Below are positions 49,301-58,300 of a stretch of 64,000 bases of DNA, one piece after another (within the stretch, counting starts at the first letter, position 1; each line of letters opens with the position of its first letter). The notes beneath the pieces were generated by a model that was not told where the DNA came from, did not search any database, and saw only the letters and a list, made by a program, of their open reading frames with translations. Position numbers and translations under genes: made by a program. The stretch is from NCBI GenBank assembly GCA_016165875.1, contig JABBOT010000001.1, forward strand, positions 11,535,306 through 11,599,305, given 5' to 3'. The stretch comes from Acanthopleura granulata (taxonomy: Eukaryota; Mollusca; Polyplacophora; Chitonida; Chitonidae).

Positions 49301-52300
49301 ACTGACAGCCAACATAGAAGATTTACATAACAGCTTTCACATCAGCTGATATCCCTTAGTCTACCATAAGCTTAAAAGCATGGATGCCTTCAGGTCCCCA
49401 GTTGGCAGCAAAATACTCCACATTTCAAATGAAGATAATTCAGCAACGAACTCATAAAAATTCAGACAGGTTTTTACATTCATGAGAGAAATTTGCAATC
49501 TTTTTCATGAACAGTGCCTAAGTCATGAGCTGTCTTTTACTTTAAATGAGGATAACACAGCACCCTATTCAAGATATGTTAAAAATATGAAAAAAATATC
49601 TGCTTTCAATATGAATATGAGCTTTAAATCATACCATGTACATGTATTACCACTAAACTAGTTGTGCTACACATGACCCGCAAGTTGCCAGAGAACAAGT
49701 CTTGTGCCAAGGGAATACATGTATGTATGTACAAATGCTTAGGTTTTATGTTCTACTTATTAAGTTGTCAGTTACATGTATATGATGACGAGGAGTCATT
49801 AGAATGTATATATAGTGTCTGGCAGGGCCAGTGCCACCAAAGTGCTTCTCAAAATACATGCACATATTTCATGCTGATTTTATGAATGTTAATCAAACCT
49901 ACCTGGATAAAAATCGTATAGAATGATCTTGCTCAAAGCCTTCCTCAGAAATGAGTCTGAGACACAAAAAGATACAAACAAAAACATGAAACCACTGATG
50001 TGATCCCACATAGGCCGTTTTACGTCACAGTCCAGTTCATGTATTCACTTTACATTTAAAAGTACTTCATATGTCATATGAGATATGATTGTAAGACAGA
50101 ACCATAAATATTAACAAGTAGACATGAAATCATTTCATGAAATTCCACAATTTCAGAAACTTTACTGGGAAGAAATTTTAGTGCCTTGCATACTGAATGC
50201 TAAAAGGTAGAAATGAGAATGCATACATATAGAAAGAATAAGGTAGCCAGCAAATGAACAGTATGTGTACAGTTAAAATCAAATATCATATAACACGTTG
50301 AAAAATACTGATTTCATTTTCACACTGATTCAAGTCTTAATTTAAGCATTAATGTCTACTGGCAAGCAAATCAGTGGTCCCAATGTTAATTTACACAGCT
50401 GAAAAACTAAGATTTATGCAGCCTTACTGTTTCATAGCCATATTGGCTAATTGCTCCATCAACTTGTATGTATCTGCACTATTGAAGAACATGGAATAAA
50501 AGTACTGTAAAAACAGAAAAGAATTACCTACCATAATATATAAGTTACAACTGGTGAATACAAATAACACATGGACAATAACCTAGAATATGCCCCAAAA
50601 TAAAATAAAACACAACTGTTTGCTTAGATTTAGCACAACTTTTCACTGATGTTTCACTTACCTATGCGATGGCAATGAGGTTTATCAATAAGGTAATTGT
50701 TCATTTGCATGATCAGGTTAAACATCACTTTCAACATTATTTCAGTTTATAATATACCATGCAGCAGACTGGAACCCATGCAAACATATTTATCCTTGGC
50801 TTTCCTTACTGGAACACCATGCCAAAAACACCAGACACAATGCCCCATAGAGTAAACATACATTGGGCCAACCAGTACCAGATATTCCTCCTAAGGTAGC
50901 ACCAAGATTATCGATATTATATGTTCTTGTTTATGACTCAATTCTGGAATGAATGTAAATTGAATTTACACATCAAAAATTATTCTCTATTATTTACATT
51001 TATACAGGGCACTGTTGTTGTAAGCTGTAATTATGACAGATAATGTGTGGAATCTACTCACCTCTGTATCTCTTGTTGACACTTTGATACTGTCTGGGAA
51101 AAGCATATTGTTCCCTCTTTCAAGTTTCTAAAAGGAGTGCAAAAAGAGAGAAAAAAGAACAGGTATATCAGATGACTGGATTTCTGACTGCAACATGTGA
51201 AATACATGCCAACTGTTCAGCATGAGATAGCCAAGGAGTAGTCCGTATTCCACAAAAGCTGCTTTTCTCTTATAATGTTTGAAAACTCATTTCAACCAAT
51301 AAATAGTAAATGGTTTATTTACTGAAAACTTGCAACCTCAGCTGATCCACATGTATGTAGCGATATATTACTGAATGTTCTGCTGTTTATAAATGCAACT
51401 GTATGTACCACAACAGTCTCTACAAGCTCGTGTATTGTTTTTATATAGAAAAGCACTCTCAACAAGTGCATGTAGCTTCAGCTTGTTATTGATCCATAGT
51501 AGTCAGATACATAAGATAGTCCATATGTTAAGGGAAGCTAACTGCTAATGTAGGCACAAGTTGCACTTATACAGGTATTCTTCATGCACTCTTCAATTCT
51601 CCAAGACACCCGCCTAAATACTGTGAATCATGTACTCACTGTTATATCTGTCCACCTCAGCACAATTTTGGCCTCCTTACCCATGAGGAAGGAGTAGAAA
51701 CAGAAGTGGTTCACACTCAGGTACATCCAGCCTTGCCGGGGTACCTTGCCCTTCCAGAAGCTACAAGAATAGTCTACAAACAAAACCATAAGCAACTAAA
51801 TAGTACGTCCAGAGCATCAGGGTACCTTGCCCTTCCAGAAGCTACAAGAATAGTCTACAAACAAAACCATAAGCAACTAAATAGTACGTCCAGAGCATCA
51901 GGGTACCTTGCCCTTCCAGAAGCTACAAGAATAGTCTACAAACAAAACCATAAGCAATTAAATAGTACGTCCAAGACATCAGGGTACCTTGGCTTTCCAG
52001 AAGCTACAAGAATAGTCTACAACAAACCATGAGCCATTAAATAGTACGTCCAAGACATCAGGGTACCTTGGCTTTCCAGAAGCTACAAGAATAGTCTACA
52101 AACAAAACCATGAGGAATTAAATAGTACGTCCAGGACATCAGGGTACCTTGCCCTTCCAGAAGATACAAGAATAGTCTACAAACAAAACCATGAGCCATT
52201 AAATAGTACGTCCAAGACATCAGGGTACCTTGCCCTTCCAGAAGCTACAAGAATAGTCTACAAACAAAACCATGAGCAACTAAATAGTACGTCCAGGACA

Positions 52301-55300
52301 TCAGGGTACCTTGCCCTTCCAGAAGCTACAAGAATAGTCTACAAACAAAACCATGAGCAATTAAATAGTACGTCCAGGACATCAGGGTACCTTGCCCTTC
52401 CAGAAGCTACAAGAATAGTCTACATACAAAAACCATGAGCAATTAAATAGTACGTCCAGGACATCAGGGTACCTTGCCCTTCCAGAAGATACAAGAATAG
52501 TCTACAACAAAACCATGAGCCATTAAATAGTACATCCAGTACATCAGAGTACCTTCCAGATACTACAGGAGTAGTCCACAAAACAACCAACCATCAGCAC
52601 TAAACCCAAAATAACTACTCTAAACAATGAGAGCCTTTCAATCTCACATTCTTATTTATTGTATTTATTTGATTGGTGTTTTACGCCATACTCAAGAATA
52701 TTTCACTTATACGACTCCGGTCAGCATTATGGTGGGAGGAAACCGGGCAGAGCCAGGGGGAAACCCAAGACCATCCGCAGGTTGCTGGCAGACCTTCCCA
52801 CTTATTGCTGGAGAGGAAGCCAGCATGAGCTGGCCTTGAACTCACAGCGACTGCATTGTTGGGAGGCTTCCGGGTCATTGTGCTGCGATAGCGGTAGCCA
52901 CGGAGGCCCCCTATCTCACATTCTAAGTTAGGTAATCAAAAACAGTAACAATACATAGTTCCATGGCAATCCACACTAAGATTAATTCAACATGTTATAT
53001 ATTTATTTATTTATCTGATATTCATTGGATTGGTCTTTTACACCATTCCCAAGAATAATCCACTTACATATGATGGCAACCAACTTTTTGGTGGGAGGAA
53101 ACACCAATATTTCATTTCCATGGTACACTTGAAAACAACCTTGCTGTTGTAAATTCAAATGCATACTCACAGTTAACCAGTTTCTCCTCTCTTGGCATAT
53201 TAAATAACTTGTAAAATTTCCTTGTTGCAGTCTTAAATCTCTCTGTTTCATCATCAACTGGAACAAATTCAAAAGATCTGGTTACATTTAATCCCGCTGT
53301 TCACTTTACCTTATGGCTTACACATGTAGAGTAATTTGAATCAAATATGTAAGCTTTTCTACTTAAGCTTTTCTATGTCAGAATTGAGAAAAAAAAACAA
53401 AACATGTTCTTACACATTGTTTGATAAACTAGCTTTTTAGCATCCACATTCTCAGACTTTATTCAAAAGACACTATTTAATTATTTGATTGGTGTTTTAC
53501 GCCATACTCAAGAATATTTCACTTATACAATAGCGTCCAGCATTATGGTGGGAGGAAACTGGACAGAGCCCTGGAGGAAACCCACAACCATTCGCAGGTT
53601 GCTGGCAGACCTTGCCACGTACGGGCAGAGAGGAAGCCACCATGAGCTGGATGAACTCACAGCGACTGCATTGGTGAGAGGCTTCTGGGTCAATACGCTG
53701 CGCTAACGCACTAATCAAATGAGCCACCGAGGGCCCCCACAAAAAGACACTGCCACAGATTGTAATATTCTATGGTTGAAAAGGTTAACCAATGGCAGTT
53801 AGTTTGTCAGTACAGCTAGTACAGTCACCTTCTTTAGGCACATCCTTGTTAGCACACAAACTCTCTATTTTACATCTGACAAATTCTGTAGCGTCTTCTT
53901 CACTGTCAAAGGCTCCTGGAAAGTAAAACTGAGAGTTAGGCAACAAGAGCAAAATGACAGGAGCCTACAGAAATACTGAATGGCAGAGGTTCAGAGTGTA
54001 TGAAATCAACAATCAAATAGGCTATTATATTCCTGAAGACTGTAAATTATTTGTAAAGGATTAATCCTCACTTGAAATTTAAATCACATGCTTTTGTATT
54101 TCTTACAATATTTTGAATTTATCACAATATATCCACAGAGTATATAAACATATAACTTTAGTATCTGACCTAATGTTTGGAGCAAATTCTGCTCAAGCCA
54201 TTCCCAGTCCTTAAGTATGTCTCTTCTGTTACTGGACACAGATATAGCTGAAAAGTTCAAACACTAGAATGATGGCACTGAAGTTAATCAAATATTTATA
54301 CATAAACAGTGACAATGCGGAAAAAAACAACAGGCATAAATGAAAGCAACATGACATTTCAGATTCAAATCTTGAGCACAAAAGTTATGTATTGGAAGGC
54401 ACTATGCACATGACTGGTACCAAGCTTAAGACAACTGAGTTAATGTCAATGAATCCCAAAGTTAAAGATTTAAGTGCAAGTAAATCTTCTCAGTAGTAAC
54501 AGCAAGCCAAAGTCATGGTCATGGTTGTGAGATAAAGTCGTCTGTAATGGAGAACTGGCCAATGAACTATCTTGTGTTAGCTGATAACCTCTAGGTACGT
54601 AAGTCATTGAGGGTTTAACATTTAATAACATGAATGAATAATTATAGCATAGCAACAGTCGGTAATATTTTAGCCACATCTTGGTGAGTATCACAACATG
54701 AACAATGCACCAAAAAAGCTTAAATTAAGTCAATACCTTATGTTGATAATATACAATGTTACTTACTGTAATATACTTCAGAACTCGGTGTTTGGTGAAG
54801 AATCCGATACGGAAAAGTCTATCAAACAAGAATTCAATTAATTCATGTAAAATACATTTATGATTTCATAAATGAACAATCTTTCCTTTCATTATGACAG
54901 TCCATGTACATGTAGTGTCAAACAGGTCCAATTAACACTTCAATCAATACTTATACGACAATCACAGCATTTTATGTTTATACATACAGTACATGTACCT
55001 ACAGTAACAGAACCATGAACCTACCTCACCACCTTTGCAGTTTGTTCTACATTTCAAGGAGACACAGCATACAGTACAGACACACAAATTTACCACCTTA
55101 GACCTAGCTGATATACTTGGATCTGTCATACATTAAACATAGGCCTACTGATCACCCTGACTATCACCTGTCAAACAGTAAGTTACTCTGAGTAAAACCA
55201 CACAGAATGAATAAATGTTGTGATTACCTTATTATCTAAGACTGTATCCAACGTGCCGACCAGCAAGCCTGTTAGCCCTCCTCCTCCGTAGCCCTTCCGC

Positions 55301-58300
55301 TTCTGCAGCAGGAAGAAGGGGTTGGCTCGCTCCTGCACCCTATTAAAGGAACCAATGCCAGTAGATCAGTAGTCGGGACATTTGCACCAGGGATGCTGGA
55401 AAAAAACTCACGCTAAGCAGGCAATTAATATATGAGAATCATGTAATCATTAGAATAAAATACACTGACAGACATTTCATCCCTACGCCCTCTTTTCATT
55501 TACTTAAATCCATTTACTTGAAGCCTATTAATGCTATACTCTAGAATTTCTGACTTACACATTAGGGCACCAGTCTATGGGTGGAGTAAAACAAGTTGCT
55601 TTGGTAAACCAACAACCTCTGCATGTTAGTGATGAACTTTCCCACATGTGAAGTACAGACAGGTACACCACATTATTGCTACGTTAACAGAGAGCCATAC
55701 AGCATCGTCGGCCCCTTATTAATTTCCTTTTTATGGCTATTTGCTGGCAATCCTTCCGCATAATGAAAAGTTATCAAGTCTGACTATTATATATTATCCC
55801 GTGGACCTTCTAGTATTTTAAATCATGTAATATTGGTAACTGATAAAACCACAAGCTTGTTGCAGAGTGTCACCTTATAAAAAAGTTCCTGGCACAACTA
55901 GCCAGGTGTATATTTAATCCCCAATAGAGCCAATAGTTTTCACATCAAATATACCTATAAACTGTAAGACAAACAATTACAATTTATTTATTTACTTGAT
56001 TGGTCTTTTATTTATTTGTTTATTTGATTGGTGTTTTAAGCCGTACTCAAGAATGTTCACTCATACGACGGTGGCAAGCGCTACGGTGGGAGGAAACCAG
56101 GCAGAGTCCACGTACAGCCGGAGAGGAAGCGAGCATGAGCTAGACTTGAACTCACAGCAAACACATTGGTGACAGCATGCTAGACCCCTCTGCCATGGAG
56201 GCCCCAAACTATTACAAGGTCAATTACAAGTTTCAGTTAATATGTATAACTACTACAGTATAAATATAAAAGCTTGTCTTAATGCATCGATCTGCTCTTT
56301 TCTGATCTATTTTCAGTAACAATTAGCCTACAGGGCTCTCATCTGTTATTCCACATTTACAGCAATTCAAAATAGGCTATTCAAACCTAAACACCTGTTT
56401 ACATACTTGAAACCTGAGCTATTAAGGGTTGGACGTTCAACCTTATATGGTGAACATGTTTGAGTACAAATGTATATGAGCACTTCATTAGAGTCATGTA
56501 ATGGTAACACTTCGCACACTGTACATGCGTGACATATTTCTCTGCCACAGCAATGTGAATCTTATATGTGATACAGTCAAAGCTTTACATATTCACAACA
56601 AGTGCAAAGTCCACATTGTAGGCCAATGAAAAACTGCATGGATGTATCTACTGCTAAAGTACATGTAGGTCAGTTAATGCAGGTCAGCTAATTCAGGTCA
56701 GCATAACATGTGTTACCCACAAGATTCACATCTGTAAAAAGCTTTCCAAGGACTTTCAAGAAGTATTATACCCCAATGTTTTCCCAAAACCGTCAAGAAC
56801 CATTTTCTCAGCTTTAAAAAATCCTTCGTGTGGAGTTTAATGGATATCATTTTGAGTGTACGCAGCAAACCCTTACAACTTTATCCCAAAATAGCCTCTT
56901 TTGCAAAACCCAAAATCCATTTAACAAAAACCCAAGTAGTGGTACTTTCACAGATTTCATGAATAGATGGGAACCATGTAATCAGTACAAACATGTAATT
57001 AGAAAGAAAACAACAAATAACACATTTACTAGCCTGAAACCCTAATGGTCTGAGAGGGAAAAAAGTACATGTAACACTTTGTTATTACAATCATCAAGGA
57101 GTTGGGCCGTTCACTTGAGGGTTCAACATCTTCAATATAGTACTGCTGTCAACGTATTTTTTCTTCTACATCTGTACATCTAGAAAAGTTGGGGCCTCCG
57201 TGGCTGAGGAATGAAGCATGCTACTGCAGTGTAATTCCTTGCCGCCTCTCACCAATACAATCGCAGTGAGTTCAAGTCTAGCCCATGCTGACTTTCGACC
57301 AGACGTGGGAAGGTCTGCCAGCAACCTACATAAGGGCGTGAGTATCTCCCAGGCTCTGCCCAGTTTCCTTCAACCATAATGCTGGCCGTCTTTGTAGAAG
57401 TGAAAAGTTCTTGAGTACGGCATAACACAACACTCAAATAAATCAGTAAACAAAATTAGTATATTATATACTATACAGGAAATCATATCTGTACATTTAG
57501 CAAATTAATACACAGCAGGCGACGCAAATATCAATATGTAGTGCTGCCTCACTGGGGCAACATGTTGATGATGCCAGATATGACATCACCGGGAGGAGGA
57601 GGGGGTGGGGGGGGGGGTGGGTTGGAGGTGCACATTACACCAACTTCAGGCTGATTGGTATTCACTTAATTCTTGAACATGTACATGTTGAATTACCAGC
57701 AAAAAAGCTACAGTTAAAAGTATGGTCAATTTTCACCTCTGAGACATGAGCCACTGTAACACTGGAATAGTAATATCTTTTCTTGTCACTCAGTGAGAGG
57801 AAGTAAATTCCTTCGTGTCAATTACAGATAAAGAATTACACTTGAAATGCTTCCAGGACTGGCATTGTGTGGTGCAATTTTGGCTCACTGAAAGCCTGAC
57901 TTTGTTTCCCCCAGTTTGCTTTAGCTTGAAAACTTCTGTTGTCATGTACCAAGATAAACTGATTTAGCACATGTTTACACATTTTAATATTTCAGGTGTA
58001 CTTGGATGTTTGTAGACTTATTAGCAATGTCACTTTAGTGAGATCTTGTAGCAGGCTTGTATACTGACTTGACTGTTACTTGACCTGCACTTATATAAAC
58101 AGACCCATTCAAGTCAGATCTAGCAGCCAATCACTCTATATAAGCACGTAGCAAATTACAAAGAAGTCTTATAAAGTTTGTCTTTATGGAGTTTTATGAA
58201 AGTATAACGAGGAAAAAGGTGTTATTTCCCAGTCTCAGATCACAATGGAACTGATTATTTCGCTGGCATAACCAGAAAAAGAATCTCAACTAAAATCACC

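Noticed and set aside
51706..52032. 108-codon open frame (+)
   Set aside because: It is the antisense reading of exon 7 and its 81-bp acceptor repeats.
40119..52560. CRISPR-like regular repeats
   Set aside because: The repeats are direct tandem copies without unique spacers, inside introns of an animal gene.
52681..52878. 65-90-codon open frames at 52,659-52,931 and 53,485-53,742
   Set aside because: They are translations of the SINE core; the same peptide words ([14 protein letters not shown]) recur at every SINE copy.
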